From CAYJXA01 sp964404595 (GTDB taxonomy: Archaea > Nanobdellota > Nanobdellia > Woesearchaeales > GW2011-AR9), in the NCBI GenBank assembly GCA_964404595.1, contig CAYOKQ010000009.1, forward strand, positions 1-39,631: a DNA stretch of 39,631 nt, read 5' to 3'. The notes beneath the pieces are model-generated. The model saw nothing but the letters and a program-made list of their open reading frames with translations. It had not been told where the DNA came from and did not search any database. Positions 1 to 8,227 of this stretch are shown one piece after another. A program made the translations under genes and the position numbers. Positions within the stretch are counted from its first letter, which is position 1; each line of letters begins with the position of its first letter.

Positions 1-3
1 TAA

Positions 4-210
4 CGCCATATTCATGGAGAGAACCCAACGGGGGCAGCTTCAGTCGGAACTACTGCATATATAAATGTTTCTATTTTTACCATTACCAAGTGGTATTTTA
101 ATTATACGCATCAGGGGTTAGACCCATTCAATAAAATTCCATTAAGAATAATATCTCTATTAAATATTCCTGTGGAAAGTATTATTAATAAGCCAGCTTT
201 ACCCTTTGCA
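4..210 (+). other. Open reading frame upstream of and in frame with the CBS gene; possible remnant
   Basis: The frame of the CBS gene stays open from base 4 through 210 with no ATG. The translation is hydrophobic and patterned (for example GAASVGTTAYINVSIFTITK), which could be the tail of a small membrane protein whose start lies outside the window or has been lost. A GTG at 172 could also extend the CBS protein by 13 residues. A TATA-like box (catatataaatg, 54-65) lies inside the stretch, and a short palindrome TACCA-AG-TGGTA (84-95) sits where transcription would begin, so the stretch may equally be promoter and leader. I cannot tell which from one sequence. Confidence 0.3.
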
Positions 211-765
211 ATGGCAACCAACATTTTAGAAGACATTAAAAAACTGCGTACAAAGTTCCATCTTAATCAGAAAGAATTAGCCGATAAAGCCAGAGTATCC
301 CAAAGTCTGATCGCTAAGATAGAAGCAGGCAAGATTGATCCTTCTTTCACTAAAGCCCAGCAAATATTTCAAGCTTTAGACCAACTGCGGGAACAAGAAG
401 AAGTGAAAGCCAAGCAGGTTATGAAAACAAAAGTTTGTTTTGCCCAGCATAGCGATCCTTTAAAAGAGGTTATCAAAGCTATGAAAAGCAAGGGGATTTC
501 ACAGATGCCGGTGCTTCATAAAGAACGCGTCATCGGCATTCTGTCAGAAAGCACCATCCTTAACAAGATCGCCGAGCGGCCGGATAAAATCCATTCATTA
601 AAAGCAGAAGACATGATGGAAGAATCCCCCCCCATCGTCTCTCTTAATACCGGCATGCATACACTGCTCGAATTACTTCGCAACCATCCCATCGTATTGG
701 TTTCAGAAAAAGGAGATATTAAAGGGATTATTTCCAAGAGCGATTTGTTGGAGAAGATAGAGTGA
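211..765 (+). CDS. XRE-type helix-turn-helix plus CBS-pair regulator
   Basis: A 184-aa probable transcription regulator that senses a small ligand. Residues about 8-60 form a Cro/CI-type helix-turn-helix (LNQKELADKARVSQSLIAKI, followed by EAGKIDPS). Residues about 75-184 form two CBS motifs (KVCFAQHSDPLKEVIKAMKS and MMEESPPIVSLNTG), each ending in the usual G(I/V)(L/I)S..(D/T)(L/I)L signature. CBS pairs typically bind adenosyl nucleotides; which one is bound here is unknown. HTH-CBS proteins of this length are common in archaea. ATG 211 is preferred over GTG 172 because the conserved HTH begins right after it; there is no ribosome site, and an AT-rich TATA candidate lies at 157-168. It stands alone on the plus strand. 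The family call is firm; the regulated genes are not known. Confidence 0.85.
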   Translation: MATNILEDIKKLRTKFHLNQKELADKARVSQSLIAKIEAGKIDPSFTKAQQIFQALDQLREQEEVKAKQVMKTKVCFAQHSDPLKEVIKAMKSKGISQMPVLHKERVIGILSESTILNKIAERPDKIHSLKAEDMMEESPPIVSLNTGMHTLLELLRNHPIVLVSEKGDIKGIISKSDLLEKIE

Positions 766-819
766 AGATTTGCCTTGGTCTAAACCCAGCCCAATTTCCC
801 ATCGTAAGCTATATAAACA

Positions 820-1179
820 AAAAGTGGTTTTGGTAAAGTCGTCAAAAAATTCTTACAAAGAGGCGGATTGTATGTAGGAGTAAGTGCCGGAAGTTATCTT
901 GCCTGTCCCACCATCGAACAAGCAACCTGGAAGAGAGCAGATAGGAATAGGTGGGGGGTGATGGATTTTAGAGCATTACATTTCATTCCTTTTCTGATTG
1001 TCGCTCATTTTGAAGAGAAATGGAGAAAAATCATTGATTCTGCTGCCAAAAATATAAAATATCCCCTCGTTGCTCTTACTGATCAACAAGCAATAGTGGT
1101 CAACGGAAAAAAGTATAGAGTTATTGGCGTTGGCAGAAAAGAATGCTGGAATAAAGCTGAAAAAATAATCAGCAGTTAA
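820..1179 (+). pseudogene. Peptidase E (S51 dipeptidase E family) C-terminal remnant
   Basis: The reading frame gives KSGFGKVVKKFLQRGGLYVG, then VSAGSYLACPTIEQA, a DRNRWGVMDF segment, AHFEEKW and VALTDQQAIVV. These match the second half of the S51 peptidase E family, including the nucleophile Ser in GVSAGS and a His-containing block. An intact family member has about 200 residues; here about 90 N-terminal residues are missing, a stop (TAA 814-816) closes the frame upstream, and the next frame reads KLYKQK up to the five-A run at 821. One extra A there would join the frames, so a homopolymer slip plus further decay is likely. The only in-frame start is TTG 868, which would begin inside the catalytic strand. 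Probably not functional. Confidence 0.7.
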
Positions 1180-1205
1180 ACTAAATATTCCATATCTTGC
1201 GAATT

Positions 1206-2222
1206 TTAGTATAAACCAACTAAACCCACATATTTCTCCAGCTCTTTCACTGCACTCTCTATCTCATCGCTATTAATTTCCTTTTGATATTTTTTCTTGT
1301 TGACAGTATGTGCATACAACGGATCATAATAAGATTCTAATAAGATTTTCACTGCTTCTTTATTTCTTCCCTCCTCTAATAAACGCAGCGCTTCCTGCTG
1401 TTTCAGTTTGCTAATCACTTTAAACAAATGAGCAGTAACTTCTTTGATTTGCTGCAGCGCTTTTTGAGTGTCAAAATATTCCTGAAGTGCATGCTCTGCC
1501 CTTTTCTCCATGCTCCTGGTCACTAAAACAGGAACTCCTTGCAATATTGCTTTATACAAGAAAGCAGGCATTTGCACCTCCCCTATTTTTCGGCTCTCCC
1601 CTTCTACCAGAATAACCTTCTGCCCGTTCAATTCCCGCAAGCGCCATAATAATAAATTCTCAAACGCTTTTTGGGATCGCGGCCGCAAGCCAATGCCCCC
1701 ATACAAACTGCCCCGATGCTGCGCAATCCCTTCCAGATCCAGCGAGTTAGAAAAATAAGATAAAATTTCCGTTTTTCCCGTGCAGGTGAGTCCCCAAATG
1801 ACGACTAATTTTGGCCTGAGTTGAAATTGTTCCAGCTGTTGCTGTACATATTTGCGATATTCTTTATAACCGCCTTGCAATTGGAAAGCAGTATATCCAA
1901 GAGCTTGCAGCAGCTGTGCAATTATTCGAGAACGCATGCCTCCGCGCCAGCAATTAACAACGATTGTTTTATCTTTATATCTTTCTACTTCTTTCATAAA
2001 ATGGGGCAATTTAGTGAGAAAATATTGCTTGCCTTTATCAATTGCTTCTTCTTTTGAAATGTTCTTGTAGATGGTCCCGACCAAAGCTCTCTCTTCATCG
2101 GATAAAACTGGAAGATTAAAAGCAGAAGGGATATGATCTTCTTCGAATTCAGCAGGAGTTCTGGTATCTAAAAATACGGAATTTGGAAAAGCTAAAGCTT
2201 TTTCTACGGAAACAGTGATCAT
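1206..2222 (-). CDS. mnmH: tRNA 2-selenouridine synthase (rhodanese plus P-loop)
   Basis: A 338-aa single-chain SelU/MnmH. In bacteria this enzyme replaces sulfur of 2-thiouridine at wobble position 34 with selenium from selenophosphate, through a geranylated intermediate. The N-terminal rhodanese domain (about 1-125) has the active Cys91 in VVNCWRGGMRSR. A P-loop follows (GLTCTGKT, 144-151), then the SLYGG-type block typical of the family. Start ATG 2222 is preceded by GGTGA with 5-nt spacing. Some archaea carry this enzyme as two separate proteins, so the fused bacterial-type layout is notable. No selenophosphate synthase (SelD) gene is in the window, so selenium use cannot be confirmed. 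It is a stand-alone gene between the peptidase remnant and the flavoprotein. Confidence 0.9.
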   Translation of the reverse strand: MITVSVEKALAFPNSVFLDTRTPAEFEEDHIPSAFNLPVLSDEERALVGTIYKNISKEEAIDKGKQYFLTKLPHFMKEVERYKDKTIVVNCWRGGMRSRIIAQLLQALGYTAFQLQGGYKEYRKYVQQQLEQFQLRPKLVVIWGLTCTGKTEILSYFSNSLDLEGIAQHRGSLYGGIGLRPRSQKAFENLLLWRLRELNGQKVILVEGESRKIGEVQMPAFLYKAILQGVPVLVTRSMEKRAEHALQEYFDTQKALQQIKEVTAHLFKVISKLKQQEALRLLEEGRNKEAVKILLESYYDPLYAHTVNKKKYQKEINSDEIESAVKELEKYVGLVGLY

Positions 2223-2311
2223 AGCTTCACCATGCTATTTCCTTTTTATCTCGAAAAAAATTTCCCGTGACAAGACAGATTTTTTGATCCATTGAGTTAG
2301 AAACAGGGTAT

Positions 2312-3631
2312 TCATTTAAAGATTTTTCCATACTCTTTCTGAAACTTCTTCTCATCAAATTGGGCACCTATGAATTCCGCCACTTTCCTTGCATTCTCCA
2401 AACCATTGTGCAACGCAACCGATGCTCCTGGTGAAGGCGTTATATCAAAAATAATGCCATCACCGATGATTTTGGCATCCCCAAATTCCAAAGCTCTTTT
2501 TTTGGTATCAACCAATTGCGGCCGAATGCCCCCAAGCCCCCTGCCATATCGAATTTGAGAATAGGTGATGGATGGCACAATCTTGCGCACATTCCATTTC
2601 ATGAAAAAATAAGTACCGATGAATGGAAGATCATACAGCACATTCCGGGCAATATAATGGAACAGCACGGGATCACGAATAATATGTATCAGGCTCATGG
2701 TCGCATCATAGCGAAAACGAAACAGGCGCAGAAAATCAAGAATGGAACGATAGCGGTAACGCTGCGTCATTGGTAACACTTTTGCCGTGGGCCCAAATCG
2801 AGTTTCGTGGGGATTGCTCACGTCCGGATCCCCATGCACGGCGGCAAAGGGCAATTTCTTGGCCTGCACCGTGTATACTTTGCCGCTCAGAAGATGAGGC
2901 GAGGAATAGAAACTTCCGGCAACAGGCAGAAGAATCCAATGCCTGGCATAGTTAAGTGAATGTGCAAAGAGCAAACTATCGGCTCCTCCGGCCACCACCA
3001 CCGTTTTAGCGACGAATTCTTCTTTATCGTTGGTAATAATCCGATACAAATCCCCCTCTCTGATAATATGCTGGACTTTGGTTTGGGTGCGGACTTCGAT
3101 CTTTTTTCCAAGAACTTGCGCATGCTTGGCAAATGATTTTGCCAGCGCGCCGTAATTGACTGTATAGCCATCAGGAGAATATAAAGCAATGATTTCTTCA
3201 TTCGGATTTCTCCCCTTGACCACGTTGGGTTCAATGGCTTCGATTTCTATCCTGCCGATCTTTCGCAACTTTGGATATAAATTTTTAATTTCCTCATAGC
3301 GTTCTTCCAAGATTCGCACTTCCTCTGCCCCCATCCCTAGCACCATCTTGGAGGTGATGCGAAAAATACCCTCTTCTTTATGTTTCTCTAGATAGAGGCG
3401 GGTTAATTCAGTTCTTTGTTGTACTGTTTTTGATTTCTGCCCGGTGTAATTGGTCTCGATGTCGCCAAAATGCAATGTCTGGCTGTTGTTATCTTTGTTG
3501 CTATTGAGTTGTGCGATATCGTATCGTTCGAGAAGAGCCATACGTTGCACCGAGCTATAATTAGCCAGCACGTAGAATGTGGCTGTGCCGGTAACACCTG
3601 CTCCGATGATGATAACATCGTAAGGATCCAT
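2312..3631 (-). CDS. FAD-dependent oxidoreductase, malate:quinone oxidoreductase-like
   Basis: A 439-aa flavoprotein. The N-terminus carries the dinucleotide-binding motif IIIGAGVTGTAT (GAGVTG at 10-15). It is followed by LLERYDIAQLNSNKDNNSQT and HFGDIETNYT, which line up with the SSN-x-WNNAGTGHS-x-ELNYT region of malate:quinone oxidoreductase (Mqo). The C-terminus has the second FAD-contact block DITPSPGASVALHNG. True Mqo (about 490-550 aa) oxidises malate at the membrane and passes electrons to quinone; this shorter relative may use another 2-hydroxyacid, so no symbol is given. The start at 3631 is leaderless, with TATA (cctttatatct) at 3652-3662. It is transcribed divergently from the MoxR operon. 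The family is secure, the substrate is not. Confidence 0.75.
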   Translation of the reverse strand: MDPYDVIIIGAGVTGTATFYVLANYSSVQRMALLERYDIAQLNSNKDNNSQTLHFGDIETNYTGQKSKTVQQRTELTRLYLEKHKEEGIFRITSKMVLGMGAEEVRILEERYEEIKNLYPKLRKIGRIEIEAIEPNVVKGRNPNEEIIALYSPDGYTVNYGALAKSFAKHAQVLGKKIEVRTQTKVQHIIREGDLYRIITNDKEEFVAKTVVVAGGADSLLFAHSLNYARHWILLPVAGSFYSSPHLLSGKVYTVQAKKLPFAAVHGDPDVSNPHETRFGPTAKVLPMTQRYRYRSILDFLRLFRFRYDATMSLIHIIRDPVLFHYIARNVLYDLPFIGTYFFMKWNVRKIVPSITYSQIRYGRGLGGIRPQLVDTKKRALEFGDAKIIGDGIIFDITPSPGASVALHNGLENARKVAEFIGAQFDEKKFQKEYGKIFK

Positions 3632-3716
3632 GGAATTAAAGAACTTAGGGAAGATATAAAGGTGTGGTATCGAGAGTTTTTATGTTTAGTATTGTGAAGT
3701 AGTGATTTATAGAAAA

Positions 3717-3730
3717 GCTTTATAAATAGT
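3717..3730 (+). promoter_or_regulatory. TATA box of the MoxR-GHKL operon
   Basis: The sequence gctttataaatagt is a clear archaeal TATA element. Transcription would start about 25 nt downstream, near 3748, leaving a leader of under 20 nt before ATG 3765. A nine-C run (3756-3764) fills the end of that leader. It faces away from the promoter of the flavoprotein gene on the other strand. Confidence 0.6.
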
Positions 3731-3764
3731 CGCTTTTTAGACCGTTGTGGAGAAGCCCCCCCCC

Positions 3765-5354
3765 ATGTCTTTAGACTGCCACCTTATTCGAGAAATCCAT
3801 GAACTCAATGCCTTTGTGCATGAAAATGCCAGTGAATACTATCATACTCGTCCTGTAGCTCGCTCTAAAGCTGCGCTTATTCTTCCCAATCATCGACAGC
3901 ATACGTTTGATATCGAATACGATTTGAAAGATCTTTTGTTTATTGGTGCCATAACGCATAATTCAGTCTTATTGACCGGAGGGACAGACATTGGAAAAAC
4001 GACACTCGCTAAACTGGTAATGAATGGGCTTTTTGGCACTGAAGAAGTTGGCTGGCATCGCATTGACGTCGATACCGATTTTGGGAAGGATACTCTCACC
4101 GACCCTGACTTTGGTGCTATTACTCAAGGTAGAAGAATGTCAGAAGGATTTTACAGCTTGGCAAAGTACCTTCAATTACCCGGACTTATTTTGGATGAAA
4201 TTAATAGGACGGCAGCAGTTCTCGCCACAAAATTATTGCACGTGATGGACAAAGATGTAAGCCTCCCTGACGGACAGAGAGCAAAATTAGGGGTACCCAT
4301 GAATGGAACTCGCTACCAATATCAAATTACTGCCATTAATGAAGGAAAAGGATATGGGGGAACTTTTGACATCGATAAAGCTATGCGCCGACGCACAGTG
4401 ATTGAGATCCCTATGGATATTTTTACTCTCACTAACTTGGATCGGCTACGTATCCAGCAACAGAGTAAAAAAGAAATCGGATTAAAGAATACCAAAAGTC
4501 ATTTAGAACAGGTGCTGCGTATTCATGAAAAATTAGAATCCGATCTTACCTTACATCCACTGGCAGAAATGTTTATTCTCTATCTGGAAGCATTTGATTA
4601 TTGCAGAAATTCAATCACGGGAGAAAAAAGCGGCGTTGCCTCCAAGCAAGACAGTGTCCGCCATGTGTGCACTCAGCCGGTAAGCCTGGCAGGAGCGGCA
4701 GTGCCAGGAGATGGCATTGCGTGCAACTTTTTAAAGACGTTTGAGCATGAACTATGCCCCTATGTGCGAGGATTAACACCGGGACTCTCCAAAAATCTTC
4801 GTTCGGTTGCCAAAGGATTTGCTGTGTTACGGGCAACCAAATTCGTAGAGATGATGCAGGGATATTTACAAGAACAGATTCAGCAGCCGCTAAGCTATGT
4901 CATTGATGCACCCGATCAATTTACAGCATCCTTACAAGAATATGCCGGATCTGCCAACACCGGGAGAGCTTTAGCCCAAAAAGCGCTGGATAAATATGTA
5001 TCCAACCTAAAAAAAGAAAAAGAAGACATCCAAGCGGCACTGGGATTTGTAGCTTATTCAAAAATAGGGCTCGCTTCGGCCTGGACTGAAAAACATTACC
5101 AAGGAAATCGATTTGAAGCGGTACGCACTTTCTGTGCCGAAGCAGATAAGAAATTTAAAGAAGGTATGGAACGCCCCGAATTACAGAATATAAGCGCACT
5201 ATTAGAAAGTACCGCTAGTCCAGAAGAACTCGGGCGTATCAAAGGATATTGTGAGCAGCATAATCCTTGGTTATGGAGAGTCCTCTCCCCATATTTTGTA
5301 AAAGGTGATCATCAGGAACAAACCAGAAAATCGTTGCAGCTTTATAGGGAGTAA
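3765..5354 (+). CDS. MoxR-type AAA+ ATPase, first gene of the GHKL system 1 operon
   Basis: A 529-aa AAA+ protein of the MoxR kind. Counting from ATG 3765, Walker A is GGTDIGKT (72-79), Walker B is LILDEIN (141-147), sensor 1 is ITAINEG (188-194), and an arginine cluster, AMRRR, follows at 206-210. The last roughly 300 residues are helix-rich and not recognised. MoxR ATPases usually act with a partner bearing a von Willebrand A (VWA) domain to remodel or load metal and cofactor onto client complexes; such a partner is encoded two genes downstream. ATG 3765 is preferred to GTG 3747 because the TATA box at 3717 predicts a transcript beginning near 3748. The six ORFs from here to 13613 have gaps of at most 66 nt or overlap. 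Its client is unknown. Confidence 0.85.
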   Translation: MSLDCHLIREIHELNAFVHENASEYYHTRPVARSKAALILPNHRQHTFDIEYDLKDLLFIGAITHNSVLLTGGTDIGKTTLAKLVMNGLFGTEEVGWHRIDVDTDFGKDTLTDPDFGAITQGRRMSEGFYSLAKYLQLPGLILDEINRTAAVLATKLLHVMDKDVSLPDGQRAKLGVPMNGTRYQYQITAINEGKGYGGTFDIDKAMRRRTVIEIPMDIFTLTNLDRLRIQQQSKKEIGLKNTKSHLEQVLRIHEKLESDLTLHPLAEMFILYLEAFDYCRNSITGEKSGVASKQDSVRHVCTQPVSLAGAAVPGDGIACNFLKTFEHELCPYVRGLTPGLSKNLRSVAKGFAVLRATKFVEMMQGYLQEQIQQPLSYVIDAPDQFTASLQEYAGSANTGRALAQKALDKYVSNLKKEKEDIQAALGFVAYSKIGLASAWTEKHYQGNRFEAVRTFCAEADKKFKEGMERPELQNISALLESTASPEELGRIKGYCEQHNPWLWRVLSPYFVKGDHQEQTRKSLQLYRE

Positions 5355-5375
5355 TCCTGGCGGCGGTTCGTTTGC

Positions 5376-5391
5376 ATATGTATTTAAAAAA
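5376..5391 (+). promoter_or_regulatory. Possible internal promoter in the 66-nt gap after the MoxR gene
   Basis: The only sizeable gap in the operon (5355-5420) is strongly A-rich and holds atgtatttaaaaaatt, a plausible TATA element 30-40 nt before ATG 5421. There is no ribosome site before that ATG, which would fit a short-leader transcript. Composition alone could produce this, so support is modest. Confidence 0.35.
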
Positions 5392-5420
5392 TTGAAAAAA
5401 AAGAAATAAAAAAAATAAAA

Positions 5421-6257
5421 ATGCCTACTACTGATTTTTCTCGCATCGGGGAACTGTTTTACATGGAGGTGGGCAGACAGCAGCAAGATATTTCTCTCGC
5501 TGGATTTTTGCGAGATGCATACATAACCTATCGAGAGAGATATATGCACAATAGCTCATCTCCAGTAGGCCTTCGATTCTTTCAGTATCCGTCGGATAAT
5601 CCTGCTATCAACGTGACAATCGCCATTAGTGCATCTTTGGGCCAACCAGATATAGTAGGCCTGGGTATGCAAGGGACGGAAACAGATCTCCATAAACTTC
5701 TTCCACACCTACGGGGCCAATTCCATGCTGAGTATATGGGAATGCCCGCCGCAGAAACGATGCAGTATTTTGGGGGGCTTTCAGAAAACTTGGCACGGCG
5801 AATTATCAATCAGGAAGGAAATCAATTGCATCTCATCGCGGGCCATTTAGGAGCTACCTTTGGAAAAAATGAAGGACAATTAGAACTCAAGGCATTAACG
5901 CTGCAACGAAAAAGACGACGATTGTGGCACATGTATTTAGAGCCTCGACATATAGAAGATATAACTCTCACCACAGCTGAAAAAGAATTATTGGGCAGAG
6001 CAGTAGCTATTCAAATCGAAAACACGGGATATTATAATGACAATGTTGATCAGCAAATGGTCCAGGAACTATGCCACATACTGCAGCAACGGCCTGCTGA
6101 CTATCGCTGGTCCTATGAAGCGAGGGGAGTTAATAACCAATGCCTTCCTGCACATCTGTTTCCTTCCTGGGAACACCTTTTTTCAACACAGCTGGCGCAT
6201 TTTAGCACCGGTTCATTTCGTACTGTACGTATTACTGACAGTAAAGCAAGACCATGA
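5421..6257 (+). CDS. Unknown protein encoded between MoxR and metallopeptidase-VWA genes
   Basis: A 278-aa soluble protein that I do not recognise. It has no signal peptide, no membrane segment and no nucleotide-binding motif. The first half contains a patterned beta-rich stretch (NPAINVTIAISASLGQPDIV); the middle is basic (LQRKRRRLWHMYLEPRHIED); the C-terminus is rich in His, Trp and aromatic residues. The last 4 nt overlap the start of the next gene (ATGA at 6254), so the two are translationally coupled and probably function together. By position it could be the adaptor between the MoxR ATPase and the VWA protein, but that is inference from gene order only. System 2 has no counterpart. Confidence 0.75.
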   Translation: MPTTDFSRIGELFYMEVGRQQQDISLAGFLRDAYITYRERYMHNSSSPVGLRFFQYPSDNPAINVTIAISASLGQPDIVGLGMQGTETDLHKLLPHLRGQFHAEYMGMPAAETMQYFGGLSENLARRIINQEGNQLHLIAGHLGATFGKNEGQLELKALTLQRKRRRLWHMYLEPRHIEDITLTTAEKELLGRAVAIQIENTGYYNDNVDQQMVQELCHILQQRPADYRWSYEARGVNNQCLPAHLFPSWEHLFSTQLAHFSTGSFRTVRITDSKARP

Positions 6258-8227
6258 GTACTACACTAAAACAAGACCTTGAACATATGTGTGGCCAAAT
6301 CCTTGAGCGCAAGCGCTGGACACAATTTCGTGATTTTCAAGTTGTAGTGGAGCCAACCATGAGTGCGTTCGGGGCTCATATAACACTGGCAGATTGGAAA
6401 ATTAAAGTGATAGTAGGTGAAGATTTTTATCAGGCAGTGGACAGTGCTATCAAAGATCGGCAACTCGATCTAACTCGGGACGCCATGATTGAAAAGATAA
6501 TGTATACCCTCTTACTTCATGAGCACGGTCATTTTGCCTACGCCCCAAAAACAAAAGAAGATCTGCAGCATATCATTGCAGGTATTTATCAGGCAATCGA
6601 AGGACGTGAGTATCAAATGGATACTATTCAACAATTGTGTTTCTACATCCACAATATGTACACTGACACTATTCTCAACACCGTGAATGCTCATACTGAT
6701 GATGATCAACAGCTATTTCGCGATGGCCTTGCTTTAACCTATATCCTCATGAATAATTATACCAGCAAAGTATTGAAACAAAAAACAGACAAAGCGCACG
6801 CGTTATTTCTCTCCTCGAATCAAATCTTATGCCAAACCGACATTAAATATTATGAAAAGATTCAGCCGTTCTTTCCCCGATTTTTTGCATCATTCAATCG
6901 CTATCGCGGAAAAATAATGGATATTTTTACCGGTAATCATGAAATCACTCAAAATGCACTCAAGAGAGAACTCACTGATGGTGATAGAACTGCGATGCTG
7001 CGACATATGCAAGATACTGCCAGTTGGGAGGCAATGGCATATGAGTATGCTTTGATCGTGTATCCTTTTCTGCGCCAGCAGTTTCAGTGGATGCAAAGTT
7101 CGTATACTCGTAAACAGCCTTCGTCAGGATCGGAATCAGGAACACCAACAAAATCAAATTCTCCGTCTCAGCCCCAATCAGGTTCGGGCCAAGGAAAAGA
7201 GGGGTTAGGAAAAAAAGAAAAACCACTTCCTCAGCCTGGCTCTGGGCAAAAGAAAACCAGTGGCAGCGATACAAAAAAAACAGGCAGCAAAGAAGAAAAA
7301 GAGGAGGAAAATCATCAGTCGGATGCTGGCAAGCAAATTATTAGGCGATTGATAGCAGACACCATCCACGTGCCCTACAGTTCTCCTTTCTTGAAGCAAT
7401 TTGCCCGCTTGGATAGATTATACACCCAGCGAGCCGGACGTTTAGCATTATTTGCCGAAGAAGAGGCATCAATGTCGCCGCATCTTGAAATTCCATTGGG
7501 ACAGGAGCAAGTGTCACCTGAGGCTTTTAGACTTAAAGGAATGGATTGGGCCTCGACACGGTTCTATGAGCGACCAGATGGCAGCCGAAATATTGAATTA
7601 TATCATCGAAATATTCCTTTAATATTGCCATTTGAAGTTGAAGAAAAGCAAGGCGGACTGCCGGATTTAGCATGGATATTTGATAGCAGCATCTCAGTTG
7701 AATTTAGGCCCTTTGAAGGTGAGGGAGAAGGTGATTATCATTTTGCCGCACAGACGTTCTATTCCCAGCTCAATTATTTGGAAGAAATAGGAATAGCTCC
7801 TTTGCTTCATTATTTCACCGCCAATTTTTCACGTGAAACAATTTCCTCTGGTTGGTGTTCTTATTCAGAAATAAATACAGCTAAAAGAGCAATATTTGAT
7901 TACCAAGGGCTCGGAACATATTTAGATCCGGCTGTTTTTTGTACTCTGCGGCAGAGCCGGCGTGACAATGCATTATGTTTTATGCTCAGTGATACTAGAT
8001 TTAATTCTATGAGCAATATGGAGGAAATTCTTCGTGAAATAGATGAGATGCAAAGCATGGGAGGGATTGGATTTTACTTATTTTTATTAGGAGGCAGTCC
8101 AACCTATTTTTCAAGCGAAATTGAACGACGAGGCCTGCCAGTCCACCCTATCCAGAGAGCAGAAGATTTCCTGCACGCCCAAATTAGATTTACTAAAGAT
8201 TTGTATAGTGAGGTAGTACGATCATGA
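6254..8227 (+). CDS. HExxH metallopeptidase-like domain fused to a VWA domain
   Basis: A 657-aa three-part protein. Residues about 1-280 are helical with LLLHEHGHF (HEHGH 89-93), the HExxH zinc-binding signature, and a following acidic/Asn helix (HNMYTDTILN, about 133-142) that could hold the third ligand. Residues about 281-360 are a Ser/Gly/Pro/Lys/Glu linker, evidently disordered. Residues about 365-657 contain a VWA-like domain: AWIFDSSIS gives the DxSxS metal-site motif (477-481), GLGTYLD supplies the Thr (555), and CFMLSDTRFN the Asp (580). The layout resembles metallopeptidase/VWA proteins that work with MoxR ATPases, and such an ATPase lies two genes upstream. It overlaps both neighbours by 4 nt (ATGA). 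The motifs are clear; substrate and proteolytic activity are not known. Confidence 0.8.
   Translation: MSTTLKQDLEHMCGQILERKRWTQFRDFQVVVEPTMSAFGAHITLADWKIKVIVGEDFYQAVDSAIKDRQLDLTRDAMIEKIMYTLLLHEHGHFAYAPKTKEDLQHIIAGIYQAIEGREYQMDTIQQLCFYIHNMYTDTILNTVNAHTDDDQQLFRDGLALTYILMNNYTSKVLKQKTDKAHALFLSSNQILCQTDIKYYEKIQPFFPRFFASFNRYRGKIMDIFTGNHEITQNALKRELTDGDRTAMLRHMQDTASWEAMAYEYALIVYPFLRQQFQWMQSSYTRKQPSSGSESGTPTKSNSPSQPQSGSGQGKEGLGKKEKPLPQPGSGQKKTSGSDTKKTGSKEEKEEENHQSDAGKQIIRRLIADTIHVPYSSPFLKQFARLDRLYTQRAGRLALFAEEEASMSPHLEIPLGQEQVSPEAFRLKGMDWASTRFYERPDGSRNIELYHRNIPLILPFEVEEKQGGLPDLAWIFDSSISVEFRPFEGEGEGDYHFAAQTFYSQLNYLEEIGIAPLLHYFTANFSRETISSGWCSYSEINTAKRAIFDYQGLGTYLDPAVFCTLRQSRRDNALCFMLSDTRFNSMSNMEEILREIDEMQSMGGIGFYLFLLGGSPTYFSSEIERRGLPVHPIQRAEDFLHAQIRFTKDLYSEVVRS

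Noticed and set aside
3756..3764. Nine-C run before the MoxR start as a phase-variation tract
   Set aside because: It lies in the leader upstream of ATG 3765, so length changes would not alter the reading frame of the preferred protein, and nothing else suggests phase variation.
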